Assembly: GCA_964426945.1 (NCBI GenBank)
Contig: CAYRSS010000046.1
Span: 1 to 33,537 of the forward strand
From: CAYRSS01 sp964426945
GTDB lineage: Bacteria; Planctomycetota; Phycisphaerae; UBA1845
Length of the DNA stretch: 33,537 bases
Reading direction: 5' to 3'
Positions 14,988 to 23,839 of this stretch are shown here, in pieces. The notes below the pieces were generated by a model. It worked only from the letters and a program-made list of their open reading frames with translations, did no database searches and was not told where the DNA came from. How positions within the stretch are numbered: position 1 is the first letter of the stretch; every line of letters begins with the position of its first letter. The position numbers were made by a program, and so were the translations under genes.

Positions 14988-16820
14988 ATGAATCGTCTGT
15001 TCGCCAGCATTCTCGCGGTCTCAGCCATCTGCGCCCTGGCTCCGGCGGCCGGAATGGCTCAGAACACCGCCCCGCTTGGGGCCTGTTGCTTCTCAAACGG
15101 CACCGGCGCCATCACGTGCCAGGCGCGCACGGAAGCCGGCTGCACGGAGGTTAACGGTGTGTGGCGCGGCCCGGGCACGACCTGTTCCGCTCTGGGTTGC
15201 AACACCGCCCCACCGCCCACCGGCGCCTGCTGTCTGCCGCAGCCCACGCCCGGCACGCCCGGCTGCGTGATCCGCACGCCCGGCGGCTGCGAGGAACTCG
15301 GCGGCATCTACCGCGGGAACGGGACGACGTGCGCGACCGTTCCTTGCTCCTCCGTAGTGGAACTCGGCGCGTGCTGCGTGCCGAACTCCACCGGCTCGGC
15401 CGGCTGCGTCGTGCGCACGCCGAGTGGGTGTGCCGAACTCAACGGCCAATTCCACGGCGTCAGCTCCACCTGCGCCGAGACCAACTGCTCGCCGCCCCCG
15501 ACCGGGGCCTGCTGTGCCCCGACGCCCGCTGGCGCCTTGGGCTGCTTCGTCACTACCCCGGCCGATTGCGAGGAACACTCGGGCCAGTACCACGGGAACG
15601 ACTCGGCGTGCACAAACACGACCTGTGCTCCGCCGCCTCCGCCGCCCGGCGCGTGCTGCCTCGCCAACGCCGGCAGCATCACCGGTTGCGTCTTCATCCC
15701 TGAGCCGCTCTGCGAGGAGCACGGCGGCGACTTCCACGGGGTCGGCGTGCCCTGTGGCGACGTCCAATGTGGACCGCCGCCCTTCGGGGCGTGCTGCGTC
15801 CAGACCGACGCCTCCGGGCCGGTCTGCCTGATGCGCTCACCCGGCGCCTGTGAAGAGATCGGCGGTGCGTACGAAGGCAATGGCACACACTGTGAACCGG
15901 GCACCTGCGGGCCGCAGGCGCCTCGCGGTGCGTGCTGCCTGGCGAATGCGGCCGGTGCGACCGGTTGCGCCATCGTGCCCGAGGAGCTCTGCGAGAGTGC
16001 GGGCGGCGAATACCAGGGCGACAACTCAAACTGCCCGGACAACTGTCCGCCGATCACCCCGCCGACGGGCGCCTGCTGCGTCCGGAACGACAACGGCGCC
16101 GTGACCTGTGAGGAGATGACGGCCCCCGCCTGCCGCGAGGCTGGCGGTCGCTACCGCGGCCACGGTTCCGCGTGCGAGAACACCAGCTGCCCGACTCCAC
16201 CGCCGCCGCCGACCGGCGCGTGCTGCACGCGCGACGGCGATGGCAACGTCTCCTGCGAGGTCACCACCCCCGCCGCATGTCGACAGGGCGGCGGTCGATA
16301 CCGTGGGCACAACACCACGTGCGGCGATGACACCTGCACGCCGCCGCCCCCGCCGACCGGCGCCTGCTGCCGGCGGAGCGACGACGGCACGATCACCTGC
16401 GAAGAGACCACCGCGGCAGCCTGTCGCGCTTCGGCCGGCCGCTACCGCGGCCACGGCAGCACCTGCACCGACGATGCCTGCGTGCCGCCTCCCGCCCCGG
16501 GCGCGTGCTGCATCCCAAATTCGCCCGGCGCGATCGGTGGCTGCCACATCGTGCGGCCCGGCGCCTGCGAAGAACTGGGCGGCGAGTTCCAGGGTTCCGG
16601 CGTCACCTGTGAAAACGCCTGCACCGACGACGGCGGCGGCGGCGATGACGATCGCACCACTGCCGGCGATGCGCGAACCGGCAAGCTCGACAACGACGGC
16701 CTGCGCGACCTCGCCCGGCGCATCGCTCAGTTGATCAGCCCGCTCGGCGCGCTGATCACCCCGACCGACGCGGACGTCCCCCATTCGCCCGCCGCCGCCT
16801 CGGAAGTGGGGAATAAGTAG
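14988..16820 (+). CDS. Secreted cysteine-rich protein with eleven tandem GACC modules
   Basis: A 610-residue exported protein. Residues 1-24 form a signal peptide (likely cut after GMA). From residue 31 to about 545 come eleven modules of 43-49 residues. Each starts GACC and has four further Cys in the pattern GACC-x(9-11)-C-x(6-8)-C-x(10-11)-C-x(3-5)-C, plus a conserved GG/NG-x-[YFW]-x-G core. The six Cys per module suggest three disulfides. Pro-rich linkers (up to PPPPPP) separate modules. The end is a Gly/Asp stretch and a short helix-like tail without a sorting motif. ATG at 14988 has GGAG seven bases upstream. A terminator follows. The function is unknown; an extracellular structural or adhesive role is a guess. 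Similar GACC segments are, as I recall, common in planctomycete secreted proteins. Confidence 0.9.
   Translation: MNRLFASILAVSAICALAPAAGMAQNTAPLGACCFSNGTGAITCQARTEAGCTEVNGVWRGPGTTCSALGCNTAPPPTGACCLPQPTPGTPGCVIRTPGGCEELGGIYRGNGTTCATVPCSSVVELGACCVPNSTGSAGCVVRTPSGCAELNGQFHGVSSTCAETNCSPPPTGACCAPTPAGALGCFVTTPADCEEHSGQYHGNDSACTNTTCAPPPPPPGACCLANAGSITGCVFIPEPLCEEHGGDFHGVGVPCGDVQCGPPPFGACCVQTDASGPVCLMRSPGACEEIGGAYEGNGTHCEPGTCGPQAPRGACCLANAAGATGCAIVPEELCESAGGEYQGDNSNCPDNCPPITPPTGACCVRNDNGAVTCEEMTAPACREAGGRYRGHGSACENTSCPTPPPPPTGACCTRDGDGNVSCEVTTPAACRQGGGRYRGHNTTCGDDTCTPPPPPTGACCRRSDDGTITCEETTAAACRASAGRYRGHGSTCTDDACVPPPAPGACCIPNSPGAIGGCHIVRPGACEELGGEFQGSGVTCENACTDDGGGGDDDRTTAGDARTGKLDNDGLRDLARRIAQLISPLGALITPTDADVPHSPAAASEVGNK
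15078..16622 (+). repeat. Tandem array coding for eleven GACC modules
   Basis: Eleven in-frame units of about 130-147 bases. Modules 8, 9 and 10 (about 16068-16490) are the most alike (RYRGH core, C-E-x-x-T, PPPPPT linker), which suggests recent local duplication. Modules 1-7 and 11 are more diverged. Confidence 0.9.
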
Positions 16821-17184
16821 GGTGTTCACCCCCGGGGCCGGTTCCCCTGCCTGAGGGTGTATACGGTTCGACACTACGGAGCCCGCGGCCTCAAGGCCGC
16901 GGGCTTCTTTTGTTGGCCTCGCGGGAGGGCGCATCGGGGGAAACCCGTAGGACGCGAAGCCACTCGCGCGGGGGCACGGGCGGCCGGTTATCCAGTCGGA
17001 TTCGGAACACCGACGGGTGGGAACAGGCGGGACTTCTATTGTGGGCGAGTCCGCCGATCCGTACCATGGAGCAGACGAACGCAGGGTCGTGCGCGGGTCG
17101 CCAACGATCGACGGCGCGGCGACGGTCCACCAAGTGCAGGGGCGACCTGCGACCAAGTCCGAGATTCCCATCGCGGAGCGAATC
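16821..17184. other. Intergenic region between the two secreted repeat genes
   Basis: 364 bases. The left part holds a strong terminator (16881-16911). The right part should hold the promoter of the next gene, but no clear box pair was found. Open frames here on both strands lack family features and continue as opposite-strand shadows of the flanking genes. Confidence 0.6.
16881..16911 (+). terminator. Rho-independent terminator after the GACC-repeat gene
   Basis: A perfect 10-base stem GCCCGCGGCC / GGCCGCGGGC with loop TCAA is followed by TTCTTTT. It lies 60 bases after the stop codon and separates the GACC gene from the propeller gene. Confidence 0.9.
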
Positions 17185-19908
17185 ATGGCTCTCCCTCGAG
17201 GAAGTGCTCGCGGCGTCCTGCTGCTATCCATGCTTGCCATCGTCGGCGTCGCCCGCGCGCAGTCGGGGGCGTGCTGCTACGGTGAGGCCTGCGTGGACGT
17301 CGAAGTTGAGCAGCAATGCGAAGCCTACGCTTGCGACGTGGCCGCCCTGCTTCCACCGACATTCGCCGGCTGCTATGGCGATGTGGACGGCAACGGCTTC
17401 GTCAACGCGGCCGATCGCGGGTTTGTCTCCGCCGCAATCGGTCAGTCGTCGAACGAGGATATCTGCCGCTTCGACCTCGACGGTAACGGCGTCGTCGATG
17501 CCTCAGACCGCGGATTCGTGTCGGCGAATATCGGCGGCTGCTCGCCCTTGCCCGACTTCCAGAACGGAAGCGGACAAAGCGGCGGCGATGCCGATCCCCG
17601 CTTCCCGGCGCCAACGTTCAGCCCCGGCCTGACCTGCGACGAGGTCGATTGCCGAATCGAGGCGTGCGCGGCGATCACTTGGGATCGCCGGTTCGGCCTC
17701 GTCGGCACGAACAACCTCGTTCGGGCGCTATTGGTGTTCAACGATGGACAGGGCGATGCCTTGTACGTCGGCGGCACCTTCACGCTCGCGGGCAATGCCG
17801 TAGTCAACTACATCGCGAAATGGGATGGGGCAGACTGGAGCCCTTTGGTCAGCCCCGGCGGCATCGGTATGGACGGACCCGTGTACTCGCTCGGAGTCTA
17901 CGACGACGGCACCGGGCCCGCCCTCTTCGCCGGCGGCGCATTCACTACGGCCGGAGGGATTCCCGCAAACCGAATCGCCAAGTGGAACGGTGTGGAGTGG
18001 TCTTCGCTCTCAGGACCGAACGGCAACGGCATGAACAACGAGGTCAACGCGCTGCAGGCGTTCGACGACGGTTCCGGACCTGCATTGTTCGCAGTCGGCG
18101 CTTTCACGACATCGGGCGGCGTGATTACCAACCGCGTAGCCCGCTGGAACGGCACGGCGTGGAGCGCGCTGGCGGGCGTCTCGTCCGTCGGCGTGAACGG
18201 CAACGGGCGAGCGGCCGTAGTCTGGGACGATGGTTCGGGCGATGCACTCTATGTGGGGGGGCATTTCACATCAGCGGGAGGGACCATCGCACATCGCGTG
18301 GCTCGGTGGAACGGGGCCGCGTGGTCCGCCCTGACCAGTCCGCTTGGCCAGGGCACAAATGGGAATATCGAGGCGCTTACGGTCTTCGACGACGGCACCG
18401 GAGCGGCGCTTTTTGCTGGTGGTTCGTTCACGACGGCTGCTTCAAGACCTGCGAACCGAGTAGCCAGGTACGGCGGCGGCACGTGGTCGGCACTGACGGC
18501 CGGGACGGCCAACGGCGTAGACAACACGGTCTACAGCCTCGCCGGCTACCACGACGGCACCAGCAACGCGCTGTACGTCGGTGGGGATTTCGTCACAGCA
18601 GGCGCAGTCCCGGCGAGTCGCGTCGCGAAGTGGACCGGTAGTGCCTGGGAAGCAGTCACGGATTCGAGCGAGCCGGTCATGAATGCGGCGGTGCGGGCGA
18701 TGGCCGTCTTTGATTCCGGGCAGGGGCCGGTCCTCTACGCCGCAGGGGCGTTCGAGATCCAAGGCGGGGCAAGCGGCGATCGGATTGCCAAGTGGGACGG
18801 GGAAGTCTGGACAACGCTGGCCGGTCCGAACACTTTGGGACTCTCCGGAGACGTGCGCGCGCTGCGGTACGTGGACGATCCCTTCCTCGGCGGGCTTTAT
18901 GCCGGCGGTGAGTTCGATCAAGCCGGCGCGAAGGTGGTTGGCAACATAGCGCGCTGGGATGGCGCCGAGTGGACGGCACTCGCCGGCCCGCAGGGTGCCG
19001 GGACCGATGGAAGAGTTCTCGCCATCGCCAGCTACGATGACGGCACCGGCCCCGCCTTGTTCGTCGGCGGGACTTTTTCAGCGGCCGGCGGCGTGGCCGC
19101 GCGAAGCATCGCCAAATGGGACGGCCAGCATTGGTCGCCTCTCATAGGCCCGACGGGCGAGGGAGTTATCGGAACTGTCTCCGCCTTGGAAGTATACGAT
19201 GATGGCAGCGGTCCCGCCCTTTATGTGGGTGGCACATTCTCGGCTGCCGGCGGTATCCAGGCTGGAGGCATCATGCGGTGGGATGGCACAAGCTGGTCGC
19301 AGCTGGGGAGTCTCCGGATCAGCAACGACGTGTGGGCCATGACCGTTCACGACGACGGAACGGGTCCCGCCCTGTTCGCTGCGGGGGATTTCAGCATTCT
19401 TGGAGTTTCAGGCATACCGGGGATCGTGAAGTGGAGCAGCGCGGGCTGGGCTTCGCTGCTGCCGGAGGGGAGCACGGCGGGCCAATCCCACTTCTACTCG
19501 CTCGCGTCGTTTGACGACGGCACGGGTCCTGCACTGTACGCAGGAAAGCTCTCCAGCATCGTCCGGTGGGACGGAGTCCAATTCTCAGGGATCTCCTTGA
19601 GCGGCGGGTCGGGCGCCCACGCCTTGTGCGTACACGACGACGGCAGCGGTCCGGCGATGTACGCTGGGGGAAATTTCACATCAATTGGTGGGGTCGCCTG
19701 CGGCCGGTTAGCACGCTTCCAGGGCGGCGTCTGGACGCCGATCACCCCGCTGGACGTCTCCGCGATTGACTGGCGAGTCAGGGCCCTTGTCGGCGTGCCG
19801 ATGCCGAGCGGCCCCGCGCTGTTCGTCGGTGGCGAGTTCTCCCAGGCGGGCAGCCGAGCGGCCGGCCACATCGCGCGCTGGGGTTGCGTCGGGAGTGACG
19901 AGGACTGA
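17185..19908 (+). CDS. Secreted protein: GACC-like segment, dockerin-like EF-hand pair and 14 propeller-like repeats
   Basis: A 907-residue exported protein. Residues 1-25 are a signal peptide (cut after ARA). A short Cys-rich segment begins GACCYGEAC, echoing the modules of the preceding gene. Next comes a pair of Ca-binding-loop repeats of dockerin type (DVDGNGFVNAADRGFVSA and DLDGNGVVDASDRGFVSA). This pair is near the N-terminus, whereas dockerins are usually C-terminal. From about residue 178 to the end are fourteen units of about 43-56 residues with the pattern [FY]DDG[TS]GPALY-GG-FTxAGG-x5-RIAKWDG-x-WSxL. Fourteen units would fit two seven-bladed propellers. Unit 12 is shortened. ATG at 17185 has GGAG seven bases upstream; the frame is open further upstream, but the signal peptide fixes the start. 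The function is unknown. Confidence 0.88.
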   Translation: MALPRGSARGVLLLSMLAIVGVARAQSGACCYGEACVDVEVEQQCEAYACDVAALLPPTFAGCYGDVDGNGFVNAADRGFVSAAIGQSSNEDICRFDLDGNGVVDASDRGFVSANIGGCSPLPDFQNGSGQSGGDADPRFPAPTFSPGLTCDEVDCRIEACAAITWDRRFGLVGTNNLVRALLVFNDGQGDALYVGGTFTLAGNAVVNYIAKWDGADWSPLVSPGGIGMDGPVYSLGVYDDGTGPALFAGGAFTTAGGIPANRIAKWNGVEWSSLSGPNGNGMNNEVNALQAFDDGSGPALFAVGAFTTSGGVITNRVARWNGTAWSALAGVSSVGVNGNGRAAVVWDDGSGDALYVGGHFTSAGGTIAHRVARWNGAAWSALTSPLGQGTNGNIEALTVFDDGTGAALFAGGSFTTAASRPANRVARYGGGTWSALTAGTANGVDNTVYSLAGYHDGTSNALYVGGDFVTAGAVPASRVAKWTGSAWEAVTDSSEPVMNAAVRAMAVFDSGQGPVLYAAGAFEIQGGASGDRIAKWDGEVWTTLAGPNTLGLSGDVRALRYVDDPFLGGLYAGGEFDQAGAKVVGNIARWDGAEWTALAGPQGAGTDGRVLAIASYDDGTGPALFVGGTFSAAGGVAARSIAKWDGQHWSPLIGPTGEGVIGTVSALEVYDDGSGPALYVGGTFSAAGGIQAGGIMRWDGTSWSQLGSLRISNDVWAMTVHDDGTGPALFAAGDFSILGVSGIPGIVKWSSAGWASLLPEGSTAGQSHFYSLASFDDGTGPALYAGKLSSIVRWDGVQFSGISLSGGSGAHALCVHDDGSGPAMYAGGNFTSIGGVACGRLARFQGGVWTPITPLDVSAIDWRVRALVGVPMPSGPALFVGGEFSQAGSRAAGHIARWGCVGSDED
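17716..19887 (+). repeat. Array coding for fourteen propeller-like units
   Basis: In-frame units of about 160 bases. The DDGTGPAL-coding core is well conserved in DNA (gacgacggcaccgg variants). Boundaries are approximate. Unit 12 (about 19490-19610) has lost the FTxAGG strand. The last unit ends in a Cys (RWGCVG). Confidence 0.85.
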
Positions 19909-19984
19909 CGCGGACCGCGATGAGGCGGGGCACTGCGCCGCGTGTGGGCGCTGGTGCGGCCCAGTTGGGATTCCAGATTCACGG

Positions 19985-20012
19985 GTTCAGATCTCAGACT
20001 TGAGATTTGAAC
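19985..20012. terminator. Hairpin between convergent propeller and smc genes
   Basis: A 12-base stem GTTCAGATCTCA / TGAGATTTGAAC with one G-T pair and loop GACT lies 20 bases beyond the smc stop. It is much richer in A/T than its surroundings. No T-run follows on either strand, so termination is possible but not proven. It may instead be part of a dispersed intergenic repeat. Confidence 0.45.
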
Positions 20013-20031
20013 TCGACGGATCGCGCAGCGC

Positions 20032-23000
20032 TTACGCCACATTCGACCCGATCTGCACGCTTACGCGTGTCGACACGCCCGGCTCCTGCATGGTGATGCC
20101 GTACAGCGTATCGGCGATGCTCATCGTCCGCTTGGAGTGGGTGATGATGATGAACTGCGATTCGGCGACGAACTCGCCGATGATGCGGTTGAAGCGTTCG
20201 TTGTTCAGCTCGTCCAGCGCGGCGTCCACCTCGTCGAGGATCGCGTAGGGGGCCGGGCGGCTCTTGAAGATGCTCATCAGCAGGGCGATAGCCGTCATGG
20301 TCTTTTCGCCGCCGCTCATCAGCGAGATGCCGCGGAGCTCCTTGCCGGGCGGCTGCGCGAGGATTTCGATGCCGCAGTCCAGCGGGTTGCCCTCGTCTTC
20401 CAGCACGATGTCCGCCCGGCCACCGCCGAAGAGCTTGCGGAAGAGCGTCCGGAAGTTGTCGCGGATGACCTGAAACGCCGCGACGAAACGCTCGTGCGAC
20501 TCGGTGTTCAGCCGCTCGATGAGCTGACGGAGCTGGTCGATCGAATCGGTCAGGTCCGCCCGCTGGGTGGTGAGGAATTCCGCCCGCTTCTCGAGTTCTT
20601 CCAGTTCGCTGATGGCGTCCAGGTTGACATTGCCAAGGCGCTCGATTTTCGCCCGGAGTTCGTTCATCTCCGCCTCGACCGCCGCCCAGTCCTGGTCGGC
20701 GTGCTCGTATTCCTCGTAGCGCTCGGCCAGGGGAATCCCCAGATCGGCCAGAACGCGGGCGCAAAGCTCGTCGCGGCGGACCCTGGTCTGGGCAATGCCC
20801 ATTTCCGCCTCGTGCAGCAGCCCCTCGGCCTCGGACAGTTCTGACCGGGCGGCCTTCAGCGAGCCGCCGACCTCCTCCACCCGTACGCGCAGCCCCTCGC
20901 GCTGTCGGCGAAGGTCCGCCCCGAGGGATTCCAGCCGGGCGACCGCCTCGGCCAGGGCGAGCAACTGCCGCCGGGCGGATTCGATGACCTCCTCCGCCTC
21001 GGCGATGCGGGCGACGCACTGCTCGCGGTCGGCAGTGACGGCCTCGAGCGAACCGGTTAAGTCCACGACCTGTCGGCGGAGCGTCGCCAGGGTCTCGCCG
21101 GCGGCGGCCCGCTTCTCCGAAAGCTGACCGGCGGAGACGCGCAGCTCGGTCAGCTCCTCCTGAACCGCGGTCCGAGCCGCCCGCAGACCCTCAATGCGCG
21201 ATTGGTGGCCGGCCGAAATCTGCTCGCGGCGCTGGTTTTCCTCCTCCATCTCCTTCAGCGAGCGCCCCCCCGCCTCGCTGCGGGCGTAGACGTCGGCGAT
21301 CTGCCCCTCAATGAGCGAGACCTCGCCGGCGATGAGCGGCTGCTCCTCGGTCAGGCGACGGATGGCCTCCTGCACGTTCGATAGGGCCGCGCGGGCCTCG
21401 ACGCGGGCGGTGTTGGATTCGTAGATCGCCGCACGCAGCTCCTGCTGCATGCGCTCGTTGTGCCCGGCTTCGGCCTGCGTGCGGTTGAGTTCCTCAGCCA
21501 GCTGGGCGATGCGCTCGTCGGCCATGGCGAGCTGAACGTCGATATCCCGCAGCTCGCTCTTGCGCGAGATCAACCCGGCGTGGCTCGCGGCGGGACCGAG
21601 CCGGATGCGGCCGTCCGGCTCGACCACCTCGCCGGCGACGGTGACGAACCGGTGCCCAGACAAATCTGCCCGGGCGAGGGCCGTCGCATGATCGAGCGTG
21701 TCGACGACGATCGTCTTGCCGAAAAGGTGGAGCGCGAGCGCCTCGTACGCGGGCTCGAATCGGACCAGGTCTACCGCCCGAGCCACCACGCCCGGCTGGT
21801 GGACGAAGTCGCGTGGATTGACCAACGGGGGCACGCGATCGAGGCAGACGCACGTCACGCGCCCGGGCAGGCGGCCAAGCGTGGCAACCTCGGCGAGGAA
21901 AGCGTCGGTATCGCTGATGACCACGTGCTGATCCGAGTCGCCCAGCGCGGCCTCGATGATGTGGGCGTGGGAGACGTCGGTCGTGAACAGGTCGGCCACA
22001 AGGCCCAGCACGGGGGCGAAGCGCCCCTCGCCGTGCAGCGTGTCCTTGAGTTCGAGAAGCTGACGGGCCCCCGCTCCGAGACCGTCCTTCTTTCGCTCCA
22101 GGTCAGCGAGCAGCGACTGGCGGCTGCCCAGCGCGCTGCGTCGCTCGCGGTGCTGGGCCAACTCGTCGACGAGGCGCTGACGCAGAGAGTCGATGCGGGT
22201 GCCGTCGGCTTTCTTCTCTTCCAGGCGGCGCGTCTCGGCTGAGATCAGCTCTTCCACCTCTGCGAGCCGGCGCTCCATGTCGGCCTTCCGCTCCAGGTGG
22301 GCGGCCAGATCGACGCGGATCTGGGCGTCGCGGTCGGCGAGCCGATCCTTCTGTCCCACGAGCGACTCGTGGTGGGCGTTGAGGCGGATGATCTCGTTGT
22401 GCGTCGAGGTGCTGCGGCGCAGCAGTTCGATGATTCCGGCCTTCTCGTCTTCGAGCATGGCGACGGACTGGGCCAGTTCGCGAGAGAGCCCGCCGTCGCG
22501 CTCGTTGAGCTCGTCGATGCGCCCGCGCAGCTCCTGCGTCTGGCGCTGCAGGTCGTCAGCCAGCGTCTCGACGCGAACGAGCTCCTGCTGGGCTACCTCG
22601 AGCCTCCGGCGATCTTCCGCCTCGCGCAGGTCGCAGCGTGCGGTGGCGGCGCGCTGCTCCTCGATGCGGCGCCGGCCGGCTTCGACACGATCGTTCTGGG
22701 TGGTGGACTCCGCCTGCGTGCGGGCGAGCTGCGCGTCGGCCTCGCTGATCTCCTCCGCGAGGCGGTCGAGGCGCGAGGCGAGCTGAACCTCCTCAGTTTC
22801 GAGCTGACCGATGCGGGTTTTGAGGCCGGTGACGCGATCCTGGTGCTGCTCGGCTTCCGCCTCAATCGCCGCCAGCCCGGTAGACAGGCGGTGGTACTCA
22901 GCCATCGAGTACGTGGCCTTGAGCTCCTTCAGGCGGGCGTCGTACTCCAGGAAGTTGCGCGCCTTGCCCGCCTGGAGCTTCACGCTGCGGAGGCGCTTCT

Positions 23001-23595
23001 CGACCTCCTCGATGATGTCCGCCACGCGCAGGAGATTCTGCTCGGTGCGCTCCATCTTGCGCTCGGCTTCGCGCTTGCGGGTCTTGTACTTGCTGATTCC
23101 TGCGGCCTCTTCAAAGATCAAACGTCGCTCGGTCGGGCTGCTTTGCAGGAGGATGTCGACCTTGCCCTGCTCGATCACCGAGTAGGCTTCGGTTCCGACG
23201 CCGGTGTCCATGAACAGCTCGCGGATGTCCTTGAGCCGGCCGGTCTCGCCATTGAGCAGGTACTCGCTGTCGCCCGAACGGTAGAGCTTGCGCGTGACGA
23301 CCACCTCGTCGCGGTCGAGGGCGAGCATGCGGCGCGAGTTGTCGAAGTGCAGGTCCACCTGGGCCAGGCCGCTGCTCTTGCGCGCGCTGGATCCGGCGAA
23401 GATCATGTCGATCATCTGCCGCCCGCGCAGCGAGCGCGCCGACTGCTCGCCGAGAACCCACTTCACCGCGTCCACGACGTTGCTCTTGCCGCAGCCGTTG
23501 GGGCCGACGATGCAGGTCACGCCGCGTCCGAAGTCGAAGTCGACCTTGTCGGCGAAGCTCTTGAAACCGGTGATGCTGACGCGCTTAAGAAGCAT
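20032..23595 (-). CDS. smc: Chromosome segregation ATPase SMC
   Basis: A large coiled-coil ATPase that compacts and separates chromosomes with ScpA and ScpB, 1187 residues as expected. The N-terminal head has Walker A GPNGCGKSNVVDAVKWVLGEQSARSLRG (Lys38). Two long Glu/Arg/Leu-rich coiled coils (about 165-500 and 670-1000) flank a hinge (about 510-650; FAPVLGLVADLF, VVEPDGRIRLG). The C-terminal head has the signature LMSGGEKTM (1092-1100) and Walker B APYAILDEVDAAL (near 1115-1127). ATG at 23595 starts MLLKRVSITGFKSF, the normal N-terminus. GGAGGTGA lies 11 bases upstream, which is long spacing. No scpA or scpB is adjacent. Confidence 0.98.
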   Translation of the reverse strand: MLLKRVSITGFKSFADKVDFDFGRGVTCIVGPNGCGKSNVVDAVKWVLGEQSARSLRGRQMIDMIFAGSSARKSSGLAQVDLHFDNSRRMLALDRDEVVVTRKLYRSGDSEYLLNGETGRLKDIRELFMDTGVGTEAYSVIEQGKVDILLQSSPTERRLIFEEAAGISKYKTRKREAERKMERTEQNLLRVADIIEEVEKRLRSVKLQAGKARNFLEYDARLKELKATYSMAEYHRLSTGLAAIEAEAEQHQDRVTGLKTRIGQLETEEVQLASRLDRLAEEISEADAQLARTQAESTTQNDRVEAGRRRIEEQRAATARCDLREAEDRRRLEVAQQELVRVETLADDLQRQTQELRGRIDELNERDGGLSRELAQSVAMLEDEKAGIIELLRRSTSTHNEIIRLNAHHESLVGQKDRLADRDAQIRVDLAAHLERKADMERRLAEVEELISAETRRLEEKKADGTRIDSLRQRLVDELAQHRERRSALGSRQSLLADLERKKDGLGAGARQLLELKDTLHGEGRFAPVLGLVADLFTTDVSHAHIIEAALGDSDQHVVISDTDAFLAEVATLGRLPGRVTCVCLDRVPPLVNPRDFVHQPGVVARAVDLVRFEPAYEALALHLFGKTIVVDTLDHATALARADLSGHRFVTVAGEVVEPDGRIRLGPAASHAGLISRKSELRDIDVQLAMADERIAQLAEELNRTQAEAGHNERMQQELRAAIYESNTARVEARAALSNVQEAIRRLTEEQPLIAGEVSLIEGQIADVYARSEAGGRSLKEMEEENQRREQISAGHQSRIEGLRAARTAVQEELTELRVSAGQLSEKRAAAGETLATLRRQVVDLTGSLEAVTADREQCVARIAEAEEVIESARRQLLALAEAVARLESLGADLRRQREGLRVRVEEVGGSLKAARSELSEAEGLLHEAEMGIAQTRVRRDELCARVLADLGIPLAERYEEYEHADQDWAAVEAEMNELRAKIERLGNVNLDAISELEELEKRAEFLTTQRADLTDSIDQLRQLIERLNTESHERFVAAFQVIRDNFRTLFRKLFGGGRADIVLEDEGNPLDCGIEILAQPPGKELRGISLMSGGEKTMTAIALLMSIFKSRPAPYAILDEVDAALDELNNERFNRIIGEFVAESQFIIITHSKRTMSIADTLYGITMQEPGVSTRVSVQIGSNVA

Positions 23596-23685
23596 GACGT
23601 GCGGTCACCTCCTGAACCGACAGACCTGCCATCCATGGCACCGGCCGACGCGACCGCGGGCCGGACGCTGACTCCCCTCTGCCGG

Positions 23686-23714
23686 AGCGTACCGAAGCCC
23701 GCCCCGGCTCGCAA
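23686..23714 (-). promoter_or_regulatory. Possible smc promoter
   Basis: On the minus strand TTGCGA (23709-23714) and TACGCT (23686-23691) are 17 bases apart, about 90 bases before the smc start and after the terminator of the upstream gene. The matches are partial. Confidence 0.25.
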
Positions 23715-23754
23715 CGGAATTCGGTCCGATCCGGGCGGCCGGCGACGCGGCTAC

Positions 23755-23794
23755 GAAAACACGCCCGTCCGCGGATCGCTCCGGGACGGGCGTG
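23755..23794 (-). terminator. Rho-independent terminator after the HTH membrane protein gene
   Basis: On the minus strand an 11-base stem CACGCCCGTCC / GGACGGGCGTG with a 13-base loop is followed directly by TTTTCG. It lies about 45 bases after the stop of the gene ending at 23840 and isolates smc from it. Confidence 0.85.
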
Positions 23795-23839
23795 GATGCC
23801 GGTCAGACCGTGTCGACTTCGCCGGGCGGCGGGCCCGCG

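Noticed and set aside
16026..17240. 404-codon minus-strand frame across the end of the GACC gene and the spacer
   Set aside because: It crosses a strong terminator and mirrors the repeats of the GACC gene.
15078..19887. Direct repeats considered as CRISPR arrays
   Set aside because: The units are in frame, diverged, and of protein-domain size, with no short identical repeats, no spacers and no cas genes.
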